Assembly (NCBI GenBank): GCA_026002855.1 | Contig: BPGD01000001.1 | Span: 1,825,972-1,889,971, forward strand | Direction of reading: 5' to 3' | DNA length: 64,000 bases | From: Bryobacteraceae bacterium | GTDB lineage: Bacteria > Acidobacteriota > Terriglobia > Bryobacterales > Bryobacteraceae | In this document: in pieces, positions 37,462 to 46,545 of the stretch | Numbering within the stretch: position 1 is the first letter of the stretch | Layout: each line of letters opens with the position of its first letter | The notes under the pieces: generated by a model | The model's database searches: none | What the model was told of the DNA's origin: nothing | Seen by the model: the letters and a program-made list of their open reading frames with translations, nothing else | Position numbers and translations under genes: made by a program

Positions 37462-40400
37462 CTAGAAGTTGATCCGCAACGCAAGCTGGATGACGCGCCA
37501 GCTCTCCCCGTTCTGGTTCGTCGTCGCGGAGCTCGCCGTGGACAGGGTCACACAGCAGGTCTGGCCGAACACGGTGGACGTGATCGCGGGCGAACCCACG
37601 CTCGCATCGCGTGGATTCCTGAAATTCGGATGGTTCAACGCGTTGAAGAACTCGCCGCGCAGCGTCACCCGGATGCGCTCGGTGGCAGCCACCGTCTTCG
37701 CAATGGAAGCGTCCAGGTTGTGGAAGCTCGGCCCCTGGAAGATGTTGCGTCCCAGTCCCAGCTCGCCCGGCTCGGGGAAGGTGAAGGCGCTCGCGTCCGG
37801 AAACAGCACCGGGCCGATGACGCCGGGCTTGTCCTGAAGCTTTGCCTTGGGCAATGCCACTCCTTCTTTCAGCGCCGCACGGGACTGCGCGGAAGCATTG
37901 TGCGTCAGCGCGCCCGAGCGCACCGTGAATGGCTCGCCGGACTGGTACGTGTACAGCCCGGAGATGCTCCATCCGCCCACCAGCCCGTTCAGCAGCCCGC
38001 CGGCGTTGCCCAGCCACGTCTTGCCGCGCCCGAACGGCAGCTCGTAGACGCCCGCGATGTTCAGCACATGGCGCTGGTCGTAGTCCGAGCGCGCCCGCTC
38101 GTTGCGGTAATTGCGGGCATCCGCCGGCGTGCGCGAGGCGGTCGTGGTCAGGCCCCCGCCCACAGAGGCATGCACGGGGTCCAGGGACAGGTTGTCGATC
38201 GACTTGCCCAGCGTGTAGGAGGCGTTCAGCAGCAGGCCGGCGCGGTCGAAGCGGCGCCGCGCGGCGAACTGCGCCGCATGATAGATGGAGTCGCCGCCAT
38301 TGTCGATATACATGATCTGCGCAAACTGCTGGTTCATGCGCAGCCGCGCGTTCAGCGTGCTCTGCTCGATCCGATTGCCAAAGCTGCCGGCAGCGTTCTG
38401 CGCCAGCTCGCTCTGCGTCTGCGAGCTATTGGCGAATGAGGCGGTGATCAGCCCCTGCTGGATGATCGGAACCTCCTTCGCGCCGGGACAGGGCGCTCCG
38501 CTCGCCAGCGTCCCGCTGGGACGGCAACCTCCGCCGAGCCGCAGGTTGTGACGCATGGCAAGGAACGACGGCAGGATCGGAGCGATGTTGATCTGATTGG
38601 CGTCCCAGGCGCGGTAGAGCCGCGTTCCCCGGCGTCCCACATAGGCGCCGCTGACAACGATGCCCCCGGGCAGCTCCTGCTGAATGTCAAAGTTCCACAT
38701 GTGGACCGTCGGCATCTGGAGGTTCTGGTCGAACACGCGCACTGGCGGTGCGTTCGAAGACACCTGCGCCGGCGGGGAGAGGAAACTGGAGGGTTTCACC
38801 GTCGGCGGAGGCAGCTCGCGCGGGAAGCCATCGGCCAGGCGCACATTTGGCACCGGAGTGCATCCAGGCGTGGTTACCAGCGCGCCGCCGCTGCCGGAAA
38901 ACTGCGAGCTGCAACGGAACGTCTGGCCCGGCACGGACGTCGCCACGGAAGTGACCACAAAGGACCCAATCGGATCGAAGGCCATGCTGTAGCCGGTGCG
39001 GAACACGGTGCCGCGCAGCTTCGACGGGGCCCAGGCGAAGCTGACCCGCGGCGCCACTGCGCCCAGGTTCTTGTTCTGATACCAGCGCTTGGCCGGGACG
39101 AACGTCACCGGGCCGTCGCGGCCGTCGATCATGCGGTCCGGCACGTAGACGCGGCCGCCGGCCTCGGTGGGCGGCAGGTTCACTTCCCATCGCACTCCGT
39201 AATTCATCGTCAGGTTCGGCCGCAGCTTCCACTCGTCCTGTGCGTAGAAGTTGTACTGCTTCAGCCGTTGCCCCTGCGCCCACAGCGTCACGCTCTTCTC
39301 GCCCGTCTGGAAGGGCAGGAAGACGTCGCTTTTCAGATCGCCGAGAAAGACCTGCGTCAGGCCGGCCGGAATGCCGAGCAGGTCGTTGATCATTCCCTGA
39401 AGCCGATTCAGATCGGCGGCGGCGATGCCAGGCCGCGTCGAGGACGCTACCGCCGGCAGCGTGAATCCGGCCGGCGGCCGCGTCGTGCGCGAAAGCGAAA
39501 TCGCCGGCACCAGCGACGTGCCGCCCACGTCGCCCCGCTGGTCGTTGTGCCGGTACAGGCGGATGTTGGCGCCGAAACGGTAAATGTGGCGTCCGGTGAT
39601 GAAGCTGAGGTTTTCAACAATCTGCGGCGTCGTCACCGCGCGGAAGGTCCTCGGGTTCGACGTATAGTGGACGTCCGAATTGTTGAAGGTGAACCGCGGC
39701 TGGTTCGGGAAGTCCGGGTTCGCCTCGCCCTGCGTGAAAAGGAACTCAAACCGCGCCAGTCCAAGCGTCAGCTCATTCACGACGCGCGGCGACAGCACGC
39801 TGCGCAGGCCAATGGCCGCGTTCTTGGCCGGACGGAAAACTTCGCCCCGGGGCGGAAAGCCGGGCAACACCGTCGGACGGCCATTCAGCGGGTCGCCGCC
39901 CAGCGTCTGCTGGTCCGCGCCCAGATAGCGCGCAAACAGCGAATGCTTCGAGGAAAGCTGGTGGTCGACGCGAACCATGTAATGCGGGCCGCGGATGCGG
40001 AACGGCGAGTTCCACACGTAGATGCCTGTGTTCAACCCGTCGCCGGCCGTGTAGGAGTTCGGCGCCGGGTAGCGGCCGAGCACGGACTTCACCAGCGCAT
40101 CCATGCCACGGCCGAGCGGGTCGGCGGCAAAAATGTTGAACGAGGCAACGCAGTTCGTGTCTCCCGCACCCTGGCAGTCGCGCACGCCTTCCCGGTATCG
40201 CCCGGTGGCCGGATCCACCAGCAGCGGCGTGTTCTGCGTGATCCGCTGGCCGTTGATGACCAGCGGATTGGCCGGATCCGCCACCCAGTAACGGAAGACC
40301 CCGTTCAGCGCCGCCGGCGTGTACAGGTCCACGGATTGGCCGAACGCTTTGTCAATCGGGTCGGCGAAGTTCACCTTCTGGCCCTGCCAACTGGCGAAAA

Positions 40401-41268
40401 AGAACGTGCGGTTCTTCTTCACCGGGCCGCCCACTTCAAAGCCGTACTGGTTGAGCTGAATCACCGGCTTGGCCTGGCCCTGCGCCTTGGCAAAGAACTC
40501 GTGCGCATTGAGCGCCGTGTTGCGGAAGTAATGGAACAGCGTGCCGTGGAACTCGTTGGTGCCGCTGCGCGTCGCGATGGAGATGTTCGCGCCGGAGTTG
40601 CGGCCCTCTTCCGCCGTCGGATTCAGCGTGGTCACCTTGAACTCCTGCACGTTGTCCGGATTCAGGCGGAAGATGTTGTTCGTGGGGTTCGAATAGGAGC
40701 TCTCGTTGGCCTCGATGCCGTCGATGGTGACGTTGTTGGCGGTGGGGCGAGCGCCGTTCACCGTGACGGTGTTGCCCGCGCGCTGCGTGACGCCGCGCTC
40801 GTACATGAGCAGCGTCAGGGGATTGCGCCCGTTGAGCGGCAGGTTGACGATGGCGCGCTGCTCGATCACGTTGCCGAGCGTGGCGCTCGACGTCTGCAGC
40901 ATCTCCGCGCTGGCGCTGACGACCACGCTTTCGGTCGGCGCGCCCACTTCCAGCGTCACGTCCACCGTCAGCGGCGTGTTCACCTGAAGCACGACGCCTG
41001 GCCGCACCGCCGTGCGGAAGCCAGGCGCTTCGACGCGCAGCGTGTACGTGCCCACCGGCACGGACGGGAACGAATACAGCCCGGCCTCGGTTGTCTCCTG
41101 CCGTTCACTGACGCCGGTGGCATCGTTGGTCAGGATCACCGTGGCGCGCGGCACGACCGCGCCGCTGGCATCCAGCACGGTCCCTGATATGCGCGACGTC
41201 GAAGTTTGCGCCAGCGCTGGCCACGCGCAGAAAACGGCTGCCATCACGGAATAGAGAAGGCGTTTCAT
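37462..41268 (-). CDS. TonB-dependent receptor, Oar-like, with carboxypeptidase-regulatory N-domain
   Basis: A 1268-residue outer-membrane transporter. Signal MKRLLYSVMAAVFCAWPALAQ is followed by a CarboxypepD_reg domain (RISGTVLDASGAVVPRATVILTNDATG...AGLYSFPSVPVGTYTLRVEAPGF, about residues 26-90). A plug follows (QRAIVNLPLNGRNPLTLLMYERG, about 140-165; VTVNGARPTANNVTIDGIEANES), then a long beta-barrel ending in ...VIQLALRINF with the terminal Phe recognised by the Bam machinery. Typical of the acidobacterial Oar-like group that imports large oligosaccharides or peptides. The ATG at 41268 gives a clean signal; one ten codons upstream is also in frame. Confidence 0.93.
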   Translation of the reverse strand: MKRLLYSVMAAVFCAWPALAQTSTSRISGTVLDASGAVVPRATVILTNDATGVSERQETTEAGLYSFPSVPVGTYTLRVEAPGFRTAVRPGVVLQVNTPLTVDVTLEVGAPTESVVVSASAEMLQTSSATLGNVIEQRAIVNLPLNGRNPLTLLMYERGVTQRAGNTVTVNGARPTANNVTIDGIEANESSYSNPTNNIFRLNPDNVQEFKVTTLNPTAEEGRNSGANISIATRSGTNEFHGTLFHYFRNTALNAHEFFAKAQGQAKPVIQLNQYGFEVGGPVKKNRTFFFASWQGQKVNFADPIDKAFGQSVDLYTPAALNGVFRYWVADPANPLVINGQRITQNTPLLVDPATGRYREGVRDCQGAGDTNCVASFNIFAADPLGRGMDALVKSVLGRYPAPNSYTAGDGLNTGIYVWNSPFRIRGPHYMVRVDHQLSSKHSLFARYLGADQQTLGGDPLNGRPTVLPGFPPRGEVFRPAKNAAIGLRSVLSPRVVNELTLGLARFEFLFTQGEANPDFPNQPRFTFNNSDVHYTSNPRTFRAVTTPQIVENLSFITGRHIYRFGANIRLYRHNDQRGDVGGTSLVPAISLSRTTRPPAGFTLPAVASSTRPGIAAADLNRLQGMINDLLGIPAGLTQVFLGDLKSDVFLPFQTGEKSVTLWAQGQRLKQYNFYAQDEWKLRPNLTMNYGVRWEVNLPPTEAGGRVYVPDRMIDGRDGPVTFVPAKRWYQNKNLGAVAPRVSFAWAPSKLRGTVFRTGYSMAFDPIGSFVVTSVATSVPGQTFRCSSQFSGSGGALVTTPGCTPVPNVRLADGFPRELPPPTVKPSSFLSPPAQVSSNAPPVRVFDQNLQMPTVHMWNFDIQQELPGGIVVSGAYVGRRGTRLYRAWDANQINIAPILPSFLAMRHNLRLGGGCRPSGTLASGAPCPGAKEVPIIQQGLITASFANSSQTQSELAQNAAGSFGNRIEQSTLNARLRMNQQFAQIMYIDNGGDSIYHAAQFAARRRFDRAGLLLNASYTLGKSIDNLSLDPVHASVGGGLTTTASRTPADARNYRNERARSDYDQRHVLNIAGVYELPFGRGKTWLGNAGGLLNGLVGGWSISGLYTYQSGEPFTVRSGALTHNASAQSRAALKEGVALPKAKLQDKPGVIGPVLFPDASAFTFPEPGELGLGRNIFQGPSFHNLDASIAKTVAATERIRVTLRGEFFNALNHPNFRNPRDASVGSPAITSTVFGQTCCVTLSTASSATTNQNGESWRVIQLALRINF

Positions 41269-41344
41269 GAGCGGCACCCCAGACAATGAAATCCCCACGT
41301 CTCGGCGAGTATGAGAAGTTTCTTATCACGCGACGGCGTGCAAA

Positions 41345-42124
41345 TCAAGAGCCCGCCGGTTTGCGCCGCTCCACAAGCTCACGCAGCCGCAGCGCGTTGC
41401 GCACCGCGCAGCCCTGGGCGTCGTTGTTGAAGTACGCGTAGACGTCGCGGCCCTCGCCAAGCCAGGCGCGGATCCGGCCCGCCCACTCCTCCAGTTGCTC
41501 CTCGCTGTAGGACGAGGCAAACAGCGCCCCGGGTCCGTGAAAGCGGAGATAGACAAACGCGCCCTGCGGCTTGAGCGGCGCGCGCGGATAGCGCGAGGAG
41601 TCCGCCACCGCCAGGGCGGCCTGGTGCCGCCTCAGGATCTGGCCCGCCTCGCCCTCAAACCAGGACGCATGCCGGAACTCGAAGGCCAGCCGCAACGCAC
41701 GCCGCTGCGCCTCGGCGGCGTGCATCTCCAGGAACTCTTCGAGCAGCGCCGGCTGCGCACGCAGCGAGGGCGGAAACTGCAACAGCACCGGACCCAGCTT
41801 TTCGCCCAGCACCAGCGCGCTCGCGATGAACTCCGCCCAGCGCGCCGCGCACCCGTGAAGACGCATCTCGTGGGTGATAGAGCGGTGCGCCTTCACCGCG
41901 AACACAAACCCGTCTGGCGTCTGGGCCGCCTGTTTGCGGAACGTCTCCGGCCGCGGCATGTGATAAAAGCTCGAATTCAACTCCACCGTGCCGAAGGTGT
42001 TCGCGTAGATCCCCAGCCAGTCGGCCGGCCGCGCCTCTTCCGGATACAACACGCCCCTCCAGTGCGGGTAGGACCACCCGGAGGTTCCCACCCGGAACGC
42101 CCCCTGTTTGCGCCGCCTCGCCAT
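41345..42124 (-). CDS. DUF72 domain protein (YecE-like)
   Basis: A 259-residue TIM-barrel-like protein. Conserved parts: RVGTSGWSYPHWRGVLYPE (about residues 11-29), YANTFGTVELNSSFYHMPRPETFRKQAAQTPDGFVFAVKAHRSITHEMRL (about 40-89), LGPVLLQFPPSLR, ALRLAFEFRHASWF, AYLRFHG-type (FVYLRFHGPG) and VYAYFNNDAQGCAVRNALRLRELV. DUF72 members are widespread with no firmly known reaction. It lies 76 bases upstream of the TonB receptor gene and is divergent from the membrane protein at 42204. Confidence 0.93.
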   Translation of the reverse strand: MARRRKQGAFRVGTSGWSYPHWRGVLYPEEARPADWLGIYANTFGTVELNSSFYHMPRPETFRKQAAQTPDGFVFAVKAHRSITHEMRLHGCAARWAEFIASALVLGEKLGPVLLQFPPSLRAQPALLEEFLEMHAAEAQRRALRLAFEFRHASWFEGEAGQILRRHQAALAVADSSRYPRAPLKPQGAFVYLRFHGPGALFASSYSEEQLEEWAGRIRAWLGEGRDVYAYFNNDAQGCAVRNALRLRELVERRKPAGS

Positions 42125-42203
42125 CGGTCGCCGTCCGATGAATCTAGCGGTTTTTGCGTCCCGCCGCCACAGGGGCTACAATGCGCCTGAGAGGACGCTC
42201 CCC

Positions 42204-42641
42204 ATGCCCTGGCGGCGTTCCCGCCTGCACCAGAGCTGGCTTGTGCTTACACTGGCGCTCACGCTCCACGTGGCCGAAGGGGCGGTGCGGGACTATCTGT
42301 CCTTTTACAACCCGCTGGCCATGTCGCTCCGGGACATGATGCTGTGGACCTGGATGCCCACCTTCACGTTTGCTGCGTGGCTGGGCGGGTGGATCGCCAT
42401 CCTCGCCGTGCTGTACGGCATGGCCTGGTTTGCCGCCTATCCGGCCCGGTGGATGGTGTGGGCCGCCATCGCTTATGCCGAGCTGATGTTTCTCTACGCC
42501 GCCGCGAAGCTGGGCTTCGCCATTTATCTGGAAAAGGCGATTCCCGGCGTCTATACGGCTCCGCTGCTGGTGGCGGCCTCTGGCTGGCTCACCCTGGAGG
42601 CGATCCACGCCCTGCGCTCCCCGCGCCGGCCCGCAGCGTGA
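42204..42641 (+). CDS. Hypothetical membrane protein (145 aa)
   Basis: A 145-residue protein with four likely membrane helices (HQSWLVLTLALTLHVAEGAV; FTFAAWLGGWIAILAVLYGMAWF; YPARWMVWAAIAYAELMFLYAAAKLGFA; TAPLLVAASGWLTLEAIHAL). No family recognised. ATG 42204 has GAGGAC eight bases upstream. The last 53 bases overlap, on the opposite strand, the end of the Smr-domain gene. Confidence 0.7.
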   Translation: MPWRRSRLHQSWLVLTLALTLHVAEGAVRDYLSFYNPLAMSLRDMMLWTWMPTFTFAAWLGGWIAILAVLYGMAWFAAYPARWMVWAAIAYAELMFLYAAAKLGFAIYLEKAIPGVYTAPLLVAASGWLTLEAIHALRSPRRPAA

Positions 42642-42921
42642 CCACCGTTGCGCCCCACCCCCCGGCTTCGGCCGGCGCGTCGGCAAACGATTCCACAAAC
42701 GGGCATCGCGCCAGCACCCGGCGCACCATCTCGCGCTGCACGCCGATGCCGCGCCCGTGAATGACCCGCACGTGACGCCACCCGCGCGCATGCGCTTCTT
42801 CAAGCCACGCTCCCAATGCCGCCTTCGCATCGCGCGGCGCAAAGGCGTGCAGGTCGAGCACGTCGCTGATCTCCAGCGGAACCGGCTCGTCGAAAGGCGT
42901 TCCGTCAGCGGGTGAACTCAT
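42589..42921 (-). CDS. Smr-domain protein
   Basis: A 110-residue protein that is essentially one Smr domain: VLDLHAFAPRDAKAALGAWLEEAHARGWRHVRVIHGRG (LDLHG-like and IHGRG/HGKG motifs, about residues 21-60), followed by GVQREMVRRVLARCPFVESFADAPAEAGGWGATVV. Smr domains are endonucleases acting on DNA or stalled mRNA. ATG 42921 overlaps the end of the GT39 gene by 17 bases. In LDLHAFAP, Ala replaces the Gly that normally follows His. The 3' end overlaps the convergent membrane protein gene by 53 bases. Confidence 0.85.
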   Translation of the reverse strand: MSSPADGTPFDEPVPLEISDVLDLHAFAPRDAKAALGAWLEEAHARGWRHVRVIHGRGIGVQREMVRRVLARCPFVESFADAPAEAGGWGATVVTLRAGAGSAGRGSPPG

Positions 42922-44524
42922 GGATCTCGAACATCGCCATGCCGTGGCGGTCGGCGATGAGCGCCACCGACGTGCGCCGGTAGCCGCGCGCCTCGGCAAA
43001 TGCGATCAGCTTCCGCCGCGTGTCGGGGAACACGTCCAGCCCATCGCGCCAGGTGATGAAGAGCTGCTTCGGATCCGCCAGCGCTTCCTCCAGCCGCCGG
43101 GCCGCCAGCGGATCCTCGCCCGCGCGCAGGACGAGCCCATCGGCGTCGCCGATGACCGGAATGCGGTTCTTCCCGTAAAAAATGATCTCGTGCAGGATGC
43201 CCCAGTCGGCCGCGAAAGCCGCGCGGCCCGGCTGCGCCTCCAGGAACTGCACGAGCGTGCGGGAGGCGTCCGTCCACACCTGTGCCGGTCCGCATGCGAT
43301 CATCTGCGCAAGATATGTGTTCAGCACGGCGGCATTCGAAGCGGCGCAGAGCGCGAACGCGGCCAGCGCCAGCACGCGCGCCCGCTCGCCGGCGCTCTCC
43401 ATCAGCCCCGCCGCGGCCAGCGCCGCCTGAAGGTGAAGCAGCGGCCAGAGGAGAATCGCGTGATGCACGCTGCCGCCGGCCTCGCGCGTCCAGGCCATCT
43501 GCGCCCAGGCGATCGCCGCCGCCACCGCGATGAGCAGCGCCACCCGCCGCCGCGGGCTGCGCCAGTTCAGCAACGGCGCGGCCGGAAGTGCGAACACGAG
43601 TAGCAGCGCCTGCCAGCTCGCGCGCGGCCGGCCCAGCCGCTCGGCCAGCCGCATCGGCATCTTTTCCCACTCCAGCAGGTCGGCCGGCGGGCCTTCAGGC
43701 GACTCGCGCACCAGGTATCCGAACAGCCCGCTGCCGTCCAGCGTCCGGTCGAGCACGAGCACCTTTCCCAGCAGGGCCCGCAGCTCGTCCCGCTGCGCCG
43801 TGCCCCGAAACGTGCGGAACCCGGTGGTCAGGTTGTAGTGCAGGAACGGCGCCGCGCCGAGCACAAAACCCGCCACGGCGGCAGCCGCCAGCCGGCGGTC
43901 GCGCGCGATCTGCCAGGCTTCGCGGCGGAACAGCAGGAGCACGCCCACGGCGAACCCGCCAAGAGTCCACACAAACAGGGCCTTGTCCCACAGCCCGAGT
44001 CCGGCGAAGAAAGCGCCAGCCGACAGCCACCGCGCCTGCCGCCCCTCGCTAAAGCGGACCAGCGCATACAGCGCGGCCACCAGGCAGAGATGCTGCAACA
44101 CCACCGGCCCCCAATCGAAAACGGAGGTCAGCAGATAACAGGCGTCCGTGGCCAGCAGCGCCGTCGCCGCAAGCGCCGCCGCACTGCCGGCCAGTCGGCG
44201 CGCCATCAGAAAAAACAGCCACACGGACAGGGCTCCAAGCAGCAGTGCGGGCAGGCGAAGGGACCAGTCATTCAGGCCCCAGACGTGGAAGATCGGGACG
44301 TAGACGAGCGCCTTCAGCGTGCCCAGGTAGGACATGAGCATCGTCGGCACGCGTCCCGCCCAGGGCAGGCGGATCCAGCCTTCGGCGACCTCCGGCCGCA
44401 GCACGCCGTTCAGAAATAGCAGCTCATCGTATTGCGCTCCCGGATACGGCAGGAACGCGAGGCCCGCCGCCACGAAGAGCCCGCACAGAACAAGCGCCGC
44501 GGCAGCGGGCAGGCGCTTTCGCAA
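42905..44524 (-). CDS. Membrane glycosyltransferase, family 39 (ArnT/PMT-like)
   Basis: A 539-residue polytopic protein with about ten transmembrane helices. The first loop carries YPGAQYDELLFLNGVLRPEV, with the Asp-Glu pair expected of GT-C lipid-phosphate-sugar transferases (about residues 31-38). The C-terminal soluble part (VWTDASRTLVQFLEAQPGRAAFAADWGILHEIIFYGKNRIPVIGD...) is periplasmic. TTG at 44524 is used because GGAGG lies about nine bases upstream, inside the last moaA codons. It probably transfers a sugar from a polyprenyl carrier to a lipid or protein. Confidence 0.8.
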   Translation of the reverse strand: MRKRLPAAAALVLCGLFVAAGLAFLPYPGAQYDELLFLNGVLRPEVAEGWIRLPWAGRVPTMLMSYLGTLKALVYVPIFHVWGLNDWSLRLPALLLGALSVWLFFLMARRLAGSAAALAATALLATDACYLLTSVFDWGPVVLQHLCLVAALYALVRFSEGRQARWLSAGAFFAGLGLWDKALFVWTLGGFAVGVLLLFRREAWQIARDRRLAAAAVAGFVLGAAPFLHYNLTTGFRTFRGTAQRDELRALLGKVLVLDRTLDGSGLFGYLVRESPEGPPADLLEWEKMPMRLAERLGRPRASWQALLLVFALPAAPLLNWRSPRRRVALLIAVAAAIAWAQMAWTREAGGSVHHAILLWPLLHLQAALAAAGLMESAGERARVLALAAFALCAASNAAVLNTYLAQMIACGPAQVWTDASRTLVQFLEAQPGRAAFAADWGILHEIIFYGKNRIPVIGDADGLVLRAGEDPLAARRLEEALADPKQLFITWRDGLDVFPDTRRKLIAFAEARGYRRTSVALIADRHGMAMFEIHEFTR

Positions 44525-44529
44525 CGGCT

Positions 44530-45534
44530 TTAACCTCCAATCGCGTACATCGGCCGCGGCGGCGGCACGAAGCCGGCCTGCTGAATCTCATGGCCGAGCC
44601 ACTTGGCCGACACCGTGCGCCGAATGGTCTCGCGAATTGCGTCGTCGCTGGCGCCGCCGCGCAGCAGCCGCTTGACGTCGGTCTCTTCCAGCGCGAAGAG
44701 GCAGTAACGGAGATGGCCGTCCGCCGTCAGGCGGATGCGATTGCAGTTCAGGCAGAACGGACGGCTGACGCTGGCGATGAAGCCCACCGTGCCGCGCCCG
44801 TCCGGGAAGCGATACTCCAGGGCCGGCGCGCGCGGGTCGGGGTCGGGCACGGGCTCCAGCGGCCCGAACTCGGCCGCGAGAATCCGCAGCATCTCCTCCA
44901 TCAGCAGCACGCGCGACCGGTCCCACAGCCCCTGCGCATCCAGCGGCATGAACTCGATGTAGCGCACCTGGCAGCCGTGTTCACGGCCAAAATGCGCCAG
45001 CGGAACGATGTCCGGCTCGGTGAGGCCTTTCACCGCCACCGCGTTGATCTTGATGGAGGCAAAGCCCAGCCGCCGCGCCGTTTCCAGTCCTTCCAGCACG
45101 CGGCCCAGCTCGTCGCGGCGCGTGATCTGGCGGAATCGCTCCCGGTCCAGCGTGTCCAGGTGAACGTTCAGCCGGCGCAGCCCGGCCCGGTAAAGGCGCC
45201 CGGCCTGCTCGGCCAGCAGCACCCCATTGGTAGTCAGCGCAATGTCCTGGATGCCCTCGATCCCCGCCAGCCGCCGCACCAGCTCCTCCAGGCCGCGCCG
45301 CACCAGCGGCTCGCCGCCGGTGATCCGCACCTTGCGGACGCCAAGCGTGGCGGCGATGCGGACAAACCGCTCGATCTCCTCGAACGTCAGGATCTCGGCC
45401 CGCGGAACGAACTCCACGTCCCGCTCCGGCATGCAGTAGAAGCAGCGGATGTTGCAGCGGTCGGTGACGCTGACGCGCAGATTGTCATGCACACGCCCGT
45501 AGCCGTCGGTCAGGGGCTCTGGCTGGATCTGCAT
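44530..45534 (-). CDS. moaA: GTP 3',8-cyclase MoaA
   Basis: A 334-residue radical-SAM enzyme for the first step of molybdenum cofactor synthesis. N-terminal [4Fe-4S] site VTDRCNIRCFYCMPE (Cys at about 27, 31, 34), radical SAM core (RITGGEPLVRRGLEELV), and C-terminal cluster CLNCNRIRLTADGHLRYCLF (three Cys). It ends in the functionally important Gly-Gly. The cofactor it makes is used by the molybdopterin oxidoreductase at 54509-56749. Confidence 0.96.
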   Translation of the reverse strand: MQIQPEPLTDGYGRVHDNLRVSVTDRCNIRCFYCMPERDVEFVPRAEILTFEEIERFVRIAATLGVRKVRITGGEPLVRRGLEELVRRLAGIEGIQDIALTTNGVLLAEQAGRLYRAGLRRLNVHLDTLDRERFRQITRRDELGRVLEGLETARRLGFASIKINAVAVKGLTEPDIVPLAHFGREHGCQVRYIEFMPLDAQGLWDRSRVLLMEEMLRILAAEFGPLEPVPDPDPRAPALEYRFPDGRGTVGFIASVSRPFCLNCNRIRLTADGHLRYCLFALEETDVKRLLRGGASDDAIRETIRRTVSAKWLGHEIQQAGFVPPPRPMYAIGG

Positions 45535-45565
45535 GGCAGCGGCGCGCGGGAGCGCAAATCAAAGT

Positions 45566-46495
45566 TTACCGCAGCGCCAGCATTCGTTCGAGCGGCAGCC
45601 GCGCCCGTTCGATCAGCTCCGGGCTCAGCTCCACCCGCGGTTCCAGCTTCCGCAGCGCGTCGCGCAGCTTCTCCAGCGTGTTGCGCTTCATGTACGGGCA
45701 CTCGCTGCAATTGCACTGCTCGTTGGGGACGAAGTAGTAGCGCTTGTCCGGCGCGCGCCGCTTCAGCGTGTGCTCGACGCCGCTCTCGGTCATGATGATG
45801 AACTCGCGGCCCGGATGCGCCACGATCCAGTCGATGATCGCCGACGTCGAGCCGATGAAATCCGCCTGCCGCAGCACCTCGGGCGGACACTCCGGATGCG
45901 CCGCCACCAGCGCGGCCGGATGCTCCATTTTCGCCGCCGCCAGCCGGCGCCCGGCGAACGTGGCATGGACGATGCATGTCCCCTGCCACAGCGTGATGTT
46001 CGCGCGCCCGGTCTGCTGTTGCACGTACCGGCCCAGGTTGACGTCCGGCACAAACAGGATGGGCCGCTCCGGCGGAATCGACTCGACCACCTTCACCGCA
46101 TTGCGCGACGTGCAGATGATGTCGCTTTCCGCCTTCACCTCGGCCGACGTGTTGATGTAGCTGACCACGGCATGGTCCGGGTGCTTCCGCTTCCAGGCGC
46201 GCAACTGGTCCGCCGTGCAGGACTCCACCAGGCTGCACCCCGCTTCGGCATCCGGTACCACCACGGTCTTCCGCGGGTTCAGGATCTTCGCCGTTTCCGC
46301 CATGAACCAGACGCCGCAAAAAGCGATCACATCGCCGTCGAAGCTCTGGGCGCGCCGGGCCAGTTCCAGGCTGTCGCCGATGGCGTCGGCCAGCTCCTGG
46401 ATCTCCGGCTCCTGATAGTGGTGCGCCAGCAGAATCGCGTTGCGCTCCCGCTTCAGGTCCAGAATCTCGTCGACAACTGTCTGCAAAAGAGGCAT
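45566..46495 (-). CDS. nadA: Quinolinate synthase NadA
   Basis: A 309-residue [4Fe-4S] enzyme condensing iminoaspartate with dihydroxyacetone phosphate in NAD synthesis. Signatures: ILLAHHYQEPEIQELADAIGDSLELAR, VIAFCGVWFMAETAKILNP, PDAEAGCSL, VSYINTSAEVKAESDIICTSRNAV, WQGTCIVH, ESGVEHTLKRRAPDKRYYFVP and CNCSECPYMKRNTLEKL. The three cluster cysteines are present. The usual GVHFMAE reads GVWFMAE here. ATG 46495 starts the conserved region. Confidence 0.95.
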   Translation of the reverse strand: MPLLQTVVDEILDLKRERNAILLAHHYQEPEIQELADAIGDSLELARRAQSFDGDVIAFCGVWFMAETAKILNPRKTVVVPDAEAGCSLVESCTADQLRAWKRKHPDHAVVSYINTSAEVKAESDIICTSRNAVKVVESIPPERPILFVPDVNLGRYVQQQTGRANITLWQGTCIVHATFAGRRLAAAKMEHPAALVAAHPECPPEVLRQADFIGSTSAIIDWIVAHPGREFIIMTESGVEHTLKRRAPDKRYYFVPNEQCNCSECPYMKRNTLEKLRDALRKLEPRVELSPELIERARLPLERMLALR

Positions 46496-46545
46496 TTCCC
46501 GCAACCGCCCCTCACCCCATTGTAACAGCGGGGTGAAAGGCGCCC

